A stretch of DNA of 64,000 nucleotides. Origin: an uncultured delta proteobacterium (lineage in GTDB: Bacteria > Myxococcota_A > Polyangia > Polyangiales > Polyangiaceae). A program made the translations under genes and the position numbers. The notes beneath the pieces are model-generated. The model was not told the DNA's origin. It searched no databases and saw only the letters and a program-made list of their open reading frames with translations. Location of the stretch: positions 1-64,000 of the forward strand of contig CAITIQ010000204.1 of NCBI GenBank assembly GCA_903892415.1, written 5' to 3'. Shown here one piece after another: positions 37,408 through 47,066 of the stretch (positions within the stretch are counted from its first letter, which is position 1; each line of letters opens with the position of its first letter).

Positions 37408-38790
37408 ATGGGACACCAACCGACTTCAAGTGAGCTCGCCCCCGTCCGCAACATGGACGATTTGGTGGAGCCGTTCGTTTCGGCATGCAAACCGAGCAGC
37501 GAGTTTCGCATCGGTGCGGAGGCCGAAAAGGTCGGCCTGCTCGAGGGGAGCTTCAACCCGGTCACCTACGACGGCCCTAACGGTGTGGTGGAGGTCATGC
37601 GCGAGCTGGTGGCTTCGCACGGTTGGACCGTGGTGGATGACAACCCGCTCTTGGCGCTCGAGAAGAACGGCGCATCGGTGACCCTCGAACCCGGCGCGCA
37701 GCTCGAGCTTTCAGGCGCGCCGCTCGACAACGCGCACTTGATCCGCGAGGAGTTCGACGCTCATCTCGAAGAACTGCACGCTGTGTCAGAGGCGTTGGCC
37801 GCACGGCACGGCGGCTCGAAGATCCAGTGGTTTGGACTTGGGTTTCACCCGCTGGCGGCGCAGTCAGAGCTGACCTGGGTTCCCAAGCCGCGCTACTCAA
37901 TCATGCGCAGGTATCTACCGGCGGTGGGTGCCAACGGGCTCGACATGATGCGGCGCACGGCCACGGTTCAGGCGAACTACGACTACAGCTCAGAAGAACA
38001 CGCCATGCGCTGCCTGCGTGTGGGTTTGCGCACGGCCCCATTCTTCACCGCCATGTTTGCCAACGCCCCCTTCTACGAGGGAAAGCTTTTCGGCGGAAAG
38101 AGCTACCGAGCCCACGTTTGGCTCGACGTCGATTCAACGCGCCAAGGCCTGGTCCCAGCCGTGCTCACGCCACGAAGCACCTTCGTCGACTATGTGAATT
38201 GGGCGCTGGATGCGCCGATGTTCCTGGTTCTGCGCGATGGCGTGGTGCACGAGAACACCGGGCAAAGCTTCCGTAGCTTCATGAAGCATGGCTTCTCGGG
38301 GCTGACAGCCACCAAGCTGGACTGGGTGACCCACCTCAACTCGCTCTTTCCTGAGGTGCGCCTCAAGCGAACGCTCGAGGTTCGAGGCGGTGACTCGGTG
38401 CCGAGCGACCTGGTTGCGGCGCCCGCGGCACTGTTTGCTGGCCTTTTCTACGATGCGAAGGCACTCGACGAGGTGGAGAGTCTCGTTGACAGCTTCAGCT
38501 TCGAGGAACTCACGGTGCTGCGCCGAGAGATCCCAACGCTCGCCTTGAGGGCGCCGTTCCGGGGACGTCCCGCCGGGGAGGTTGCACTTCGCGTTCTGGA
38601 GATCGCCCGCGGCGGGCTCGAACGCCGCGGCCGCTACGACAAGCAGGGCCGCTCCGAGGCTGCGCACTTACAAGCACTTACCCAATTGACCCAAAGTCTG
38701 CGGTCCCCAGCTGATCGTCTTTTGGACGAGCTGGACCAAGACCCCTCTATCGAAGCCGTCAGGAACACACTAAAGGTCGCTCGTCTCTGA
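37408..38790 (+). CDS. gshA: Glutamate-cysteine ligase
   Basis: A 460-residue enzyme of the plant/alpha-proteobacterial type glutamate-cysteine ligase, which makes gamma-glutamylcysteine, the first step to glutathione. Recognisable blocks: FRIGAEAEKVGL, YDGPNGVVEVM, SVTLEPGAQLELSGAPL, FGLGFHPLA, RYLPAVGANGLDMMRRTATVQ and NAPFYEGK. Residue count is normal for this clade. No gshB lies next to it in the window. An upstream inverted repeat at 37373 could affect its expression. A ribosome site is not evident before the ATG. Confidence 0.92.
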   Translation: MGHQPTSSELAPVRNMDDLVEPFVSACKPSSEFRIGAEAEKVGLLEGSFNPVTYDGPNGVVEVMRELVASHGWTVVDDNPLLALEKNGASVTLEPGAQLELSGAPLDNAHLIREEFDAHLEELHAVSEALAARHGGSKIQWFGLGFHPLAAQSELTWVPKPRYSIMRRYLPAVGANGLDMMRRTATVQANYDYSSEEHAMRCLRVGLRTAPFFTAMFANAPFYEGKLFGGKSYRAHVWLDVDSTRQGLVPAVLTPRSTFVDYVNWALDAPMFLVLRDGVVHENTGQSFRSFMKHGFSGLTATKLDWVTHLNSLFPEVRLKRTLEVRGGDSVPSDLVAAPAALFAGLFYDAKALDEVESLVDSFSFEELTVLRREIPTLALRAPFRGRPAGEVALRVLEIARGGLERRGRYDKQGRSEAAHLQALTQLTQSLRSPADRLLDELDQDPSIEAVRNTLKVARL

Positions 38791-38866
38791 GAGAAGTAGC
38801 TCATGCTCCTGCAGGTACTGGGACTAAGCTGGGACGTTCCGTTACACTAGGGTTGAAGGCTGTCGG

Positions 38867-40930
38867 TTGGAAACGCTCGAGATTTGGATTCATCGTCGGG
38901 GCGCGCTGTTACCCCTCGAAGCAGTCGGCTGGATCATCCGCCTGTCCAAGCATTTGGAGTCGCTGCACGTTCATGGTGTGGCGCACGGCTGCGTGTCGCC
39001 TGCTTGTGTACTGATTGAGACCAGCCATCCAATGAGCCGTGGGCAGGTTGCCGATGTCCGTCGAACGGCTGAGGCCATCGGCTTTCACTCTCCCGAGCGC
39101 CTCCGCGACGGTCAGCTCTCCCCTGTCGATGACGCTTGGGGGCTCGCAGCTACGCTGTACAAAGCGCTCACGGGCGCTGCCCCCTTCGGAGAGACGCGGC
39201 AGGAGATCAGTGAGCGTCAACAGCAACTCTTGGTACCGCTGTCCCACTACCGCGTGGACGACAATCAGCTGCACGCCATCCTCGCCGCCGCGTTGATTGC
39301 AGACCCGCGTCGCCGAACCGCCAACGTTGCAACCTTCCGGATGCAACTCGAGCATTGGTCACAGCAACCCGGCTTCCGACACATGCCGGCGCTCGAGGAC
39401 GAAGAGGGTGGCGAGGACGACCAGGGCGCGACCGCCATGTTGCCGATGGAAGGCATGCTCTTCGACGAGAACCAAGACACCTCGTCGGGCCACTCACGCA
39501 CCACCGACGTAACCAAACCGCCCGCAGTTTCGTCAGCGTTTGGCGAGCAAGACGCCACGGTCATGCGGGAGCTCCCGGCTCACATCATTGCGCTGGCTGC
39601 TCGTGCAGCGGCTGGATCTTCGCCGCCACCGCCGCCTGCACCGCCAAGTCCCGATCAGACCTTGCAGCAGAGCCAGGATGAAGACTTCGGGCAGACGACG
39701 AGAATCGCCACCGCTCCACAGCTATCAAACGCTCTCGCGGGCATCGCGGCCCACCGGCCACCCCCTGCGATGCCAGCCATGCCACCGTCCACACCAGGAC
39801 GGCCAATGCCGCCTAGTCGGCCGCAGCCCGCACCGTACGAGGCAGCGACCTTGGCATCGCCGCAACAAGGCCTCGAACCGCCGGTCTCTCGGCCTCGCGT
39901 TCCTCGCGCCTTCAAGTCAACGCAACTCGGCGTTGGTGCCGAAGTAGCCGCGGCAGCCCAGCAAGCCATCGCGCAGCAGGCCGCCGCCCAGCAGGCCGCC
40001 GCCCAGCAGCCCCAGCCACCGCAGGGGCCACGCGCAGGCTTTGCCCCGCCGCCAACGACGCTGAGCACGAACCCGCCTCCTCGCGATCACGATGATGTTC
40101 GCACCGTGATGCATCAGGCGCCCTCTGCAGACCTGCTTGCGGAGGTCAGTCGTCTGACCAGCGGGGCCTCCGCGGCCGAAGTCGAGCCTGACGAGGACGA
40201 CGACGACGATGGGCAGCGAACCGTGATGCGTGAGGCGCCCATTCCAACAGCGCCACAGTTCGTGCCTCCGGCGCCGCCCCCTCCGCGCGGGCAGTGGGCA
40301 CCAGCACCTCCACCGGTTGGCGCGCCCTTCCAAGCAACCGCGCAAACCGATCGTCCCCCGGCAGCACAACAGCACACCGCTCCACAGCACACCCCAACTG
40401 GGGCGCAACCCCAGCACGGTGTTGGCAGCGGAGTGTCGGCGTTGATCAGCGAGACGCTTTCTGCGCTCGGTCCTCCGAATGACGGCGCCTCTCCGCCCAC
40501 GCCCAACGGTGGAATGAACCTCGGCCCGTTTGCGCCGCAGGGCTCGAGCAATGGCCAATCGCGTCCATTTTCCACCACCCCACACGGTGGACTTCAGGCA
40601 CCGTTCGGCGACCAGGGCGCGCTCTTCCAACAACAGCAACAACAGGGGACGAGCGCGGTCTTCCCCTCGCCCGCTGCGCAGGACCCGCATCTGCCGCAGC
40701 TTCAGCAACAACAGATTCAGCCCGCGAACCTGTTCCCGCCCTCACAAGATCTGTTGCTTCCAGGTCCCAATCAGGCGGCTCCGGCAGTAGCGCCGCCCCA
40801 GCCTCAGCCGGTTAAGTCGAGCGGCGGTGGCTCGAAGTTGATGTTGGTGATCGTGTGCCTCTTGGTGCTCGTGTTAGCGGCAGCCGTTACATTTCTTGCG
40901 CTCAAGTTCCGCGCACAAATCGGCTTTTAG
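38867..40930 (+). CDS. Membrane-anchored Pro/Gln-rich pseudokinase
   Basis: A 687-residue protein with a TTG start preceded by GAAGG. Residues 1 to 155 match only the C-lobe of a Ser/Thr kinase: the HRD loop reads HGVAHGCVSPACVLIE, so catalytic Arg and Asp are missing, and the activation-loop end is FHSPERL, followed by DDAWGLAATLYKALTGAAPF and RRTANVATF. The N-lobe with P-loop and VAIK Lys is absent. Residues 170 to 655 are low-complexity (Pro, Gln, Ala; AAQQAAAQQAAAQQ) with recurring TVMRE/TVMHQ motifs. A C-terminal segment LMLVIVCLLVLVLAAAVTFL anchors it in the membrane. It therefore probably scaffolds and does not phosphorylate. Confidence 0.7.
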   Translation: METLEIWIHRRGALLPLEAVGWIIRLSKHLESLHVHGVAHGCVSPACVLIETSHPMSRGQVADVRRTAEAIGFHSPERLRDGQLSPVDDAWGLAATLYKALTGAAPFGETRQEISERQQQLLVPLSHYRVDDNQLHAILAAALIADPRRRTANVATFRMQLEHWSQQPGFRHMPALEDEEGGEDDQGATAMLPMEGMLFDENQDTSSGHSRTTDVTKPPAVSSAFGEQDATVMRELPAHIIALAARAAAGSSPPPPPAPPSPDQTLQQSQDEDFGQTTRIATAPQLSNALAGIAAHRPPPAMPAMPPSTPGRPMPPSRPQPAPYEAATLASPQQGLEPPVSRPRVPRAFKSTQLGVGAEVAAAAQQAIAQQAAAQQAAAQQPQPPQGPRAGFAPPPTTLSTNPPPRDHDDVRTVMHQAPSADLLAEVSRLTSGASAAEVEPDEDDDDDGQRTVMREAPIPTAPQFVPPAPPPPRGQWAPAPPPVGAPFQATAQTDRPPAAQQHTAPQHTPTGAQPQHGVGSGVSALISETLSALGPPNDGASPPTPNGGMNLGPFAPQGSSNGQSRPFSTTPHGGLQAPFGDQGALFQQQQQQGTSAVFPSPAAQDPHLPQLQQQQIQPANLFPPSQDLLLPGPNQAAPAVAPPQPQPVKSSGGGSKLMLVIVCLLVLVLAAAVTFLALKFRAQIGF

Positions 40931-40944
40931 TCGGTCACTCTGGT

Positions 40945-42606
40945 TCACGGTCGGTCAAAGCGCTGAAGCCAAGCGTCGAACCCTGCCATATCGACTCGCT
41001 GGTCAACGCGACATTCGAGGCCGGCTTGTCGCATCGCTTGAGCGGTTGGGCCCGGTGCTGGTGAGAGCAAAACGATGCGACCACCGGGGCGCAGCTGCGC
41101 TGCAGCGTTGGCGATGACGGCCTGAAGTAGCGCGGCGACGTCGCGATCGCGGAGCAATCGACGTCCCATCGGCGGGTTGGTGAGCACGCAGGTCAACCCG
41201 GGAACCTCGAAGGAGCGCGCATCCGCTCGCACCAGCTCAAAGGGCGTTCGCCCTAGCTTGGCCAGGTTGAGCGTCGCTTTGCTCAGAGCGCTCTCATCGA
41301 GGTCGGTGCCCCAAAGCTTCGCAAACGGGCCAAGCAACGCACGTTCACAAAGCTCGAGACCGCTGCCAACGAACGGATCCCACACAACGTCACGCTCCTG
41401 CACCCCAGCGACCCGAGCGAGGGCGGCGGCGATCGGTGGGTGCGACGCCGCAGGGACATCCGCCATGCGGTAGTGAAAGCGTGCTTCTGGCACGCGCGGA
41501 ACGAGCAACAAGCTCCGTTCGTTTGCGTGCTCGCTCAAGCGCAGCACGAAGTCCGCCTGCTTCGGATCGTTGATGGGAGCGAGCTCACCGCTCGGGGGCG
41601 TCGCTGGGAAGGCAGCTGCAAGCTCCCACAAAAGGGCCTTCGGAACCGGCACAGGTCTCCCGCGCTCGTCGGTCTGTTCGAAGCGAAACCTCGGCCGAGT
41701 CGAGCCCACCGCCGCAAACACAGCACGCGCAACTGGCCCCCGCAGCCGCTCTTGCGCCGCAGCGAGTAGAGGCGCGTCCCCCAGATCTCCGAGTTCGAAG
41801 CAAAGCTCACTCGCGCAGCGCACACTCGCGATCGCGGCCAAGTTGCCCCTCGCCCGCCCACGCACAGCGCCGACCAACGGCTCCAGGTCCGTCACTGCTA
41901 GCGATGAAGCTGCAAGCTCGTCGGCTAGCACCGATTCGAGACCACGCCTGCACAGCCAACGCGTCGGCACGGCGGTGGCCAAGCTGGCCTGCTCATCCCA
42001 GTCGTGAGGCTCCTCACGTTGACGATCTCGCAAAGCGGCGAGCTGTCGCCGTTTGGCTTGGGGATCGTCTTGTAGCTCGTTAGCCAACGGGGCATCGAGC
42101 TCGGCCCCGAGTTCCAAAAGAGCGCGCAACAACGGCCGTCGCTCGTGACTGCCCTGCGTTTGTGCGAGAGCGTTGCGCAATACAGCCTCGCTCGCGGGGC
42201 CGCCCACTTCACCGAGAGAGCGGGCCGCCATGCGACGAACAGCGGCGCTGGGATCGTTGAGCAGAGCGCCTAGCAGCTCGACGAACGCCGCTGCATCGGC
42301 GGCGCTCGCTCGCCGGCGGAGTGCGTCCACCGTGCCCAGACGCACCTCTGGAGCAAGCAGCGGAACGAGGTCCGCGAGCCGCCGAACGAGCGGCCCTTGA
42401 ATCGACCGCAGCGCGCGAACGGCGTCTTCCGAAAGCGCCGCTTCATTGTTGAGCGCAGCCTCATTGGCCAGGCACACAAGCGCGACAGCTTGCTTCGCAG
42501 AGGGAGTAAACCCTGGGGAGGCCAAGCTCACCGCCAGGGCGCCTCGCTCGTCCGCAGGCAGCGTTGGCACTTCACGTGGGGTTCCTGGCCGTGGATCGAA
42601 CTTCAC
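40945..42606 (-). CDS. HEAT-repeat / THUMP-like / Rossmann methyltransferase fusion
   Basis: A 553-residue protein with GTG start. Residues 1 to 190 are helical repeats of HEAT type (RALRSIQGPLVRRLADLVPL, DPSAAVRRMAARSLGEVG). Residues 215 to 330 resemble a THUMP/SPOUT-adjacent RNA-binding part (TRWLCRRGLESVLADEL). Residues 360 to 553 are a class I methyltransferase of the RlmL/Trm-type: WDPFVGSGLELCERAL (SAM motif), GTDLDESALSKATLNL, and LTNPPMGRRLLRD, the NPPx motif used for base N-methylation. The target RNA is unknown. HEAT fused to a THUMP methyltransferase is not a common architecture. It is divergent from the XdhC-like gene. Confidence 0.72.
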   Translation of the reverse strand: MKFDPRPGTPREVPTLPADERGALAVSLASPGFTPSAKQAVALVCLANEAALNNEAALSEDAVRALRSIQGPLVRRLADLVPLLAPEVRLGTVDALRRRASAADAAAFVELLGALLNDPSAAVRRMAARSLGEVGGPASEAVLRNALAQTQGSHERRPLLRALLELGAELDAPLANELQDDPQAKRRQLAALRDRQREEPHDWDEQASLATAVPTRWLCRRGLESVLADELAASSLAVTDLEPLVGAVRGRARGNLAAIASVRCASELCFELGDLGDAPLLAAAQERLRGPVARAVFAAVGSTRPRFRFEQTDERGRPVPVPKALLWELAAAFPATPPSGELAPINDPKQADFVLRLSEHANERSLLLVPRVPEARFHYRMADVPAASHPPIAAALARVAGVQERDVVWDPFVGSGLELCERALLGPFAKLWGTDLDESALSKATLNLAKLGRTPFELVRADARSFEVPGLTCVLTNPPMGRRLLRDRDVAALLQAVIANAAAQLRPGGRIVLLSPAPGPTAQAMRQAGLECRVDQRVDMAGFDAWLQRFDRP

Positions 42607-42687
42607 GAAAACCTCATAGCGAAGCGCGCTGCGGGCGTCGACGAAGCCTTCTCGCGGCGGGCTTGGCCGCTGTGATAGTTTGAGGCC

Positions 42688-43602
42688 GTGTCTCTTGAAC
42701 GCCTGCCGAACGACGCGACCCCTGAGCAGGTCACTGCAAAGGTTGCCGAGCGGCTCGCTGCGAGGCTTTCCGTCGCGGTCGCGACCGTGGTTGCGCGTCG
42801 CGGCTCGGCACCCTCAAGCCCCGGGCAAAAACTCGCGCTGTGGCGCGAAGCCGGGCGCAGCGAAGTGATGGGAACCGTAGGTGGCGGCGCGGTCGAATTC
42901 GCCGTGATTCAACAGCTAAAGCGCCAACTCGACGAGCGCAATCCAGAGGTCAGGGTGCACACGTTTCAGCTCGGCCCCAACTTGGGGATGTGCTGCGGCG
43001 GCTCCGCAGACGTGCTGATCGAGCCCTTCAACCTCAAACAACAGGTGCTCTTGATCGGCGCTGGGCACGTTGGCTTGCGCACGGCAACCCTGCTCGCAGA
43101 GCTCGACTTCGAGGTCGTACTGAGCGACGAACGAGAAGGCGCTCATGACGCGCAACGGCTGGCCAAAGCAACAGAGGCGGGCGTCTCGATCGTCGCTCAC
43201 GCCCACGACGACCCAGAGCTCTTGGCGCTGCTCGGTCCGCCACGAGCAGCGGCGTTGTTGGTGGCGACGCACGATCATCAGCTCGATCAAGAGGTCATCG
43301 AATGGGCGCTCCGTCATCGCTTTGCGTACGTTGGCGGGGTCGGCAGCAAGCGCAAAGCGATCCGCACGAGCGAGAGGTTGAGCGCCAAAGGGGTGGCCTC
43401 GAGCGACATCGACCGAGTGCGCATGCCGGTTGGTCTACCTGTCGGTGCACGCTCGCCGATGGAGATCGCCGTCGCCATCGCCGCAGAGCTCGTCGCGTGG
43501 CGCGCCGAGCGAACCAAGCGACGCTCACGCAGCGAAACGACCGCGCCCGCCAAACTTTCCGATCGAACCGAAGCTCCAAGCGAAAGCCTTGTCCATGAGT
43601 GA
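42688..43602 (+). CDS. XdhC/CoxI-family molybdenum hydroxylase maturation protein
   Basis: A 304-residue protein with GTG start. The N-terminal XdhC domain shows RRGSAPSSPGQKLAL and MGTVGGGAVEFAVIQQL, then LGPNLGMCCGGSADVLIEPF, the family Cys-Cys-Gly-Gly motif; the C-terminal Rossmann domain starts VLLIGAGHVGLRTATLL and ends with GGVGSKRKAIRTSERL. XdhC proteins bind and sulfurate molybdenum cofactor for xanthine dehydrogenase-type enzymes. It overlaps the MobA-like gene by 8 bases, forming an operon. No molybdenum hydroxylase subunit gene is near, so its client enzyme must be encoded elsewhere. Confidence 0.88.
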   Translation: MSLERLPNDATPEQVTAKVAERLAARLSVAVATVVARRGSAPSSPGQKLALWREAGRSEVMGTVGGGAVEFAVIQQLKRQLDERNPEVRVHTFQLGPNLGMCCGGSADVLIEPFNLKQQVLLIGAGHVGLRTATLLAELDFEVVLSDEREGAHDAQRLAKATEAGVSIVAHAHDDPELLALLGPPRAAALLVATHDHQLDQEVIEWALRHRFAYVGGVGSKRKAIRTSERLSAKGVASSDIDRVRMPVGLPVGARSPMEIAVAIAAELVAWRAERTKRRSRSETTAPAKLSDRTEAPSESLVHE

Positions 43603-44266
43603 CGCCGAAATTACCTACACCTCGATTGTCTGCGCCACAGACGCTGGCGAACAGATGGGCGGACCGAAAGCGCTGTTAGCCATTCGCTGGGGTGAAGGCC
43701 CCGGAGAGCTGCCCTTGGCGATCGCACACGCCCGCGCTCACCTCGATGATGGAACGCCGCGGGTGGTAATCGTGGTCCCAAGCAAGGTGGCCCGCGTGCT
43801 TTCGGGCTTCTCGCAACGCGGCCTCGATTTGATCGTCTCTTCCGAGCAAGGCGAGACTTCGATCAAGCGAGCGCTCGAACTGCTCGAGGCCGGGCCGGAC
43901 GACTGGCTGATGATCGAGCCGGTGGGTATGCCAGCCTCCTCCAGCGCAATCCGGCGAGAATTGCTGCGTGGCGCTCAGTCAAACCCAGCGGTGGTGCAGC
44001 CGATTTATGAGGGGCGAATTGGGCGACCCGTGCTGATTCGAAGGCGCTTCCTCGAGCCGCTCGTGCAAGGGGACGAACCCACGCTAGAGGCCGTGATCGA
44101 GGGACTCACCCTTCGTCAGCAGCAAGATCCCGCAGCCCCAGCCGTCCTCTCGGTGCCGGTCACCGATAGGCGCGCCACCACGAGGTTTGCTACCCCTGCT
44201 GAACTCGAGGCCTTTTACGGCAGACCGACCAAGTTCTTCTTGGAGGACGAGCCAACGTTCGGCTGA
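43595..44266 (+). CDS. MobA-like nucleotidyltransferase (cofactor maturation)
   Basis: A 223-residue protein. ATG at 43595 overlaps the XdhC stop; a longer upstream frame is a shadow of xdhC. The N-terminal pattern VCATDAGEQMGGPKALLAI corresponds to the LAAGxSxRMGxxKxLL signature of MobA/MocA nucleotidyltransferases, but with clear changes (CATDAGEQ in place of LAAGxSxR), so the nucleotide loop is diverged. Later WLMIEPVGMPASSS aligns with the LxDxPxxxxxx loop; the Asp is Glu-Pro here. Pairing with XdhC suggests a role in molybdenum cofactor maturation. Enzymatic activity is uncertain. Confidence 0.6.
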   Translation: MSDAEITYTSIVCATDAGEQMGGPKALLAIRWGEGPGELPLAIAHARAHLDDGTPRVVIVVPSKVARVLSGFSQRGLDLIVSSEQGETSIKRALELLEAGPDDWLMIEPVGMPASSSAIRRELLRGAQSNPAVVQPIYEGRIGRPVLIRRRFLEPLVQGDEPTLEAVIEGLTLRQQQDPAAPAVLSVPVTDRRATTRFATPAELEAFYGRPTKFFLEDEPTFG

Positions 44267-44291
44267 GGCGCGCAGTGTGGTCGCGAGCTGG

Positions 44292-47066
44292 CTAGCCCAC
44301 CGACTCATGGGTGCTGCGCTGGCCGTCCACCCACTCGCGGGCCAACCGAAGAATACGACGGTTCTCCGGCAACTCGAGGAAACAGCGCTTGTGCCGCGGG
44401 TCCGGAATGCGATCGGCCAGGCCAACGATGCGACTGCGAGCATCGCGAATCCGTTGGCGCCCTTCGTCGATATCGCCCGTCGCCGACAGCGCCAGTGCGT
44501 GCGTGAGCCGAATCAGCGACTCGGCGTCGCCTGCTCCACCGTGCTCGTCGAGCGTGCGCGCCGCGAGCGTCGCACACTCGATCGCGCCGTCTTTCTCTCC
44601 GACACGAAGCAGAATCGCCGCTTCGGCACCGAAGGCGTGTGCGAGATGGGCCGGCAGCCGAAATGCAGCCTCTTTCGCCGCGGCGATCTGCACCAGCGCA
44701 GGCTCGTGACCACGCGTCTGTTCCATCACCGTCGCGAGGTGGGTCCTCGCGATCGCCTCGACGCGACGGTCTCCGCGCTCGACGCCCCAGGCGAGCGCCT
44801 CGGTCAAGCGCCGCTCCGCTCCTTCGATGTCACGCCGACGCAGCGCGAGCAAACCGAGATACGCCTGAATCACGCCGACCACGTGAAGTTGCATCGGCTC
44901 CGCCATTTGCAGCGACTCGGACAGCGCCTTCTCCGCCTCGTCGAACACGCCGGTGCGCAGGTACACCCCGCCCAGCTGAGCGCGCTCTTGGCAGGCGTTG
45001 CGCACGTCCCCGGCCGAGGTGAAGCGCTCGAGAGCGGACTTGCGGCGGGACAACTCGCGCGCAGGATCCCCGACGAACTCGGCGCGCTCGGCGAACGCCC
45101 GATCCAACCACGCAAACACGACCGACTCGGACGCAGCTTGCCGATCCATGCGATCGCGGAGGCTTCGAACGAGTTGGCGTGCCTGGATCAAGTCCCCGGC
45201 GGTCGTCATGGTCACCGCCAACCGGCAAAGAGCGATCACGTGAGCGGCTCCCAAACGCTCGTCATTTTCGCCGAGGTAACGCCTCAGCTCTGCCAGCTCA
45301 TTCGAGAGCCCCAGCTTGCCGAGCGCCATCACTTTGTAGCCGGTTGCGCCGAGCCAAGCTGTGCTCATCACGTCGAGCGCGCTGATCGAGCTGTCCGCCT
45401 TCTCTAGACATTCCTCGTACGACCCGAGCCAATAGAGCGCGATGGCCTGAACCAACCGCATCTGCCCGAAGGGCTCACCCGAGGAGTGGCCCGCGGAGAT
45501 GCTCATCTCGGCGTGGAGCACAGATTCTTCCAACGCGTTCACCCGCAGCGCACGTTGAGCGGCCTCCGCAAAGCGATCGGGTTTCTCGCCGGTCGACGGA
45601 AGGAAACCAGAATCCATTTGGATCTGGGCCGTGCTTCGTGGCCAATCCACAACGCCCGAGACCACCGGCTCCGGCGACTCGCTCTCGGTGACCACCTCGA
45701 TATCTTCATCGTCGAGCGGTTCAGAATCGTCATCGGCCTCGACGACGACAGGTACGTCAATAGCCAACTCCTCGACGTCGGGAGGAGCCGCCGACAGCGC
45801 AGCCACGTCCCCGGGCAGCAAGCCTACGGCTTCCACCATCTCTTCGATTCGAACCGGGTCGGCCGGGTCCGTCAGCAATACGGAGAGAGAGCTTGGGTTG
45901 CATAGCCGCTGCAGAGCCGCCTGTAGCTGCTCGATCCCCGGGCGCTCCCGGACGTCACGTTCCAGGCCCTTGTGCAGCAGGTCCGCGAGGTCGCGGCTCA
46001 CCGTGGGAACCAGCGTCTCGATGCGGGCGGGCGTATCCGAAAGCACCCGCGCCAAGACTGCGTGATCGTTGGGCCCATCGAAGGGACGCACGCCCGAGAG
46101 CAGCTCGTACAGAACGACGGAGAGCGCCCAAACATCGGCGCGCCCATCGATGAACGATGCTGCCATGGCCTGCTCGGGGGACATGTAGTGGGCGGTGCCA
46201 AGCAGCGTCCCCGCCATGGTCCGACCACGCCCGCGCGGCGTTTCGACGCGCGCCACGCCAAAGTCGATCAACTTGGGGACGACCGCGCCATAGCCCATGG
46301 CCGAGAGCACGATGTTGCTCGGCTTGACGTCGCGGTGAACGACGCCCTGGGAGTGCGCAAAGGCGAGCGCACCGGCGATCGGCGCGAGCACCGAAACGGC
46401 TTCCACCAGGCTCAGTCGGCCACGCAGCTGACGCACCTCGAGCAGGTTCTTCCCAGTGAGCAGCTCCTGCACGATGTAGAGGGCTCCGTCACTGCGACGC
46501 CCAACCTCGTGCACCGTGACGACGTTCGGATGCGCCACCATCGCGGTTGCGCTCGCCTCTTGGCGAAATCGTCGAACGATGTCCGCGTGCTGGGCTGGCT
46601 CCGGCAAGAGTACCTTGAGCGCGACGCGCCGTCCGACCAGCGAATCCTCGGCCTCGAAGACCTGCGTCGTTGGACCCTCGGCAATCATCCGCACGAGCGC
46701 GAACTTGCCCGCGAGGATCATGCCCGGCAGGACCTCGCGGTGCCGGCCGCCTTCGAGACTCGGGCGATCTCCCTCCCCGTCCGCGATCGAGTCGGCCCAG
46801 GCTCGAGCCTCGGCACGCGCTCGTTCCGCCGTCGTCCGGTCCCCATCGACGTTCAGCGCTCGCGCTTGGACCGTCGTGGTCGCCTCGTCGATCGTCGATT
46901 CCAGCGCCAAACGACGCGGAACCGGGCTAGGGGCCGGCGTTGGCTCCTTGTGTCGGGTGGACTGAGGAGGCGGCTTCAGCGCGCTAGTGGGCTTAACACC
47001 GCTAAGACCGACACCGCGTAATGTGCCGGTCCTACCGGCGCGGCGCGGCGGGGGGTCGGAAGCCAT
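44292..47066 (-). CDS. Ser/Thr protein kinase with C-terminal TPR-like repeats
   Basis: A 924-residue Hanks-type kinase. The start is set at MASDPPPRRAGR because the longer frame runs into the divergent promoter gap. A 130-residue low-complexity N-terminus leads to the kinase: MIAEGPTTQVFEAED (P-loop, degenerate), VALKVL (Lys), HRDVKPSN (catalytic Asp about 246), DFGVARV and GTAHYMSPEQ. An acidic linker (EADDDSEPLDDEDIEVV) follows, then 430 residues of helical TPR-like repeats (EALAWGVERGDRRVEAIARTH split over repeats). It has no membrane segment, so it is cytoplasmic. It is divergent from the PilZ kinase at 47207 across 140 bases. Confidence 0.9.
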   Translation of the reverse strand: MASDPPPRRAGRTGTLRGVGLSGVKPTSALKPPPQSTRHKEPTPAPSPVPRRLALESTIDEATTTVQARALNVDGDRTTAERARAEARAWADSIADGEGDRPSLEGGRHREVLPGMILAGKFALVRMIAEGPTTQVFEAEDSLVGRRVALKVLLPEPAQHADIVRRFRQEASATAMVAHPNVVTVHEVGRRSDGALYIVQELLTGKNLLEVRQLRGRLSLVEAVSVLAPIAGALAFAHSQGVVHRDVKPSNIVLSAMGYGAVVPKLIDFGVARVETPRGRGRTMAGTLLGTAHYMSPEQAMAASFIDGRADVWALSVVLYELLSGVRPFDGPNDHAVLARVLSDTPARIETLVPTVSRDLADLLHKGLERDVRERPGIEQLQAALQRLCNPSSLSVLLTDPADPVRIEEMVEAVGLLPGDVAALSAAPPDVEELAIDVPVVVEADDDSEPLDDEDIEVVTESESPEPVVSGVVDWPRSTAQIQMDSGFLPSTGEKPDRFAEAAQRALRVNALEESVLHAEMSISAGHSSGEPFGQMRLVQAIALYWLGSYEECLEKADSSISALDVMSTAWLGATGYKVMALGKLGLSNELAELRRYLGENDERLGAAHVIALCRLAVTMTTAGDLIQARQLVRSLRDRMDRQAASESVVFAWLDRAFAERAEFVGDPARELSRRKSALERFTSAGDVRNACQERAQLGGVYLRTGVFDEAEKALSESLQMAEPMQLHVVGVIQAYLGLLALRRRDIEGAERRLTEALAWGVERGDRRVEAIARTHLATVMEQTRGHEPALVQIAAAKEAAFRLPAHLAHAFGAEAAILLRVGEKDGAIECATLAARTLDEHGGAGDAESLIRLTHALALSATGDIDEGRQRIRDARSRIVGLADRIPDPRHKRCFLELPENRRILRLAREWVDGQRSTHESVG

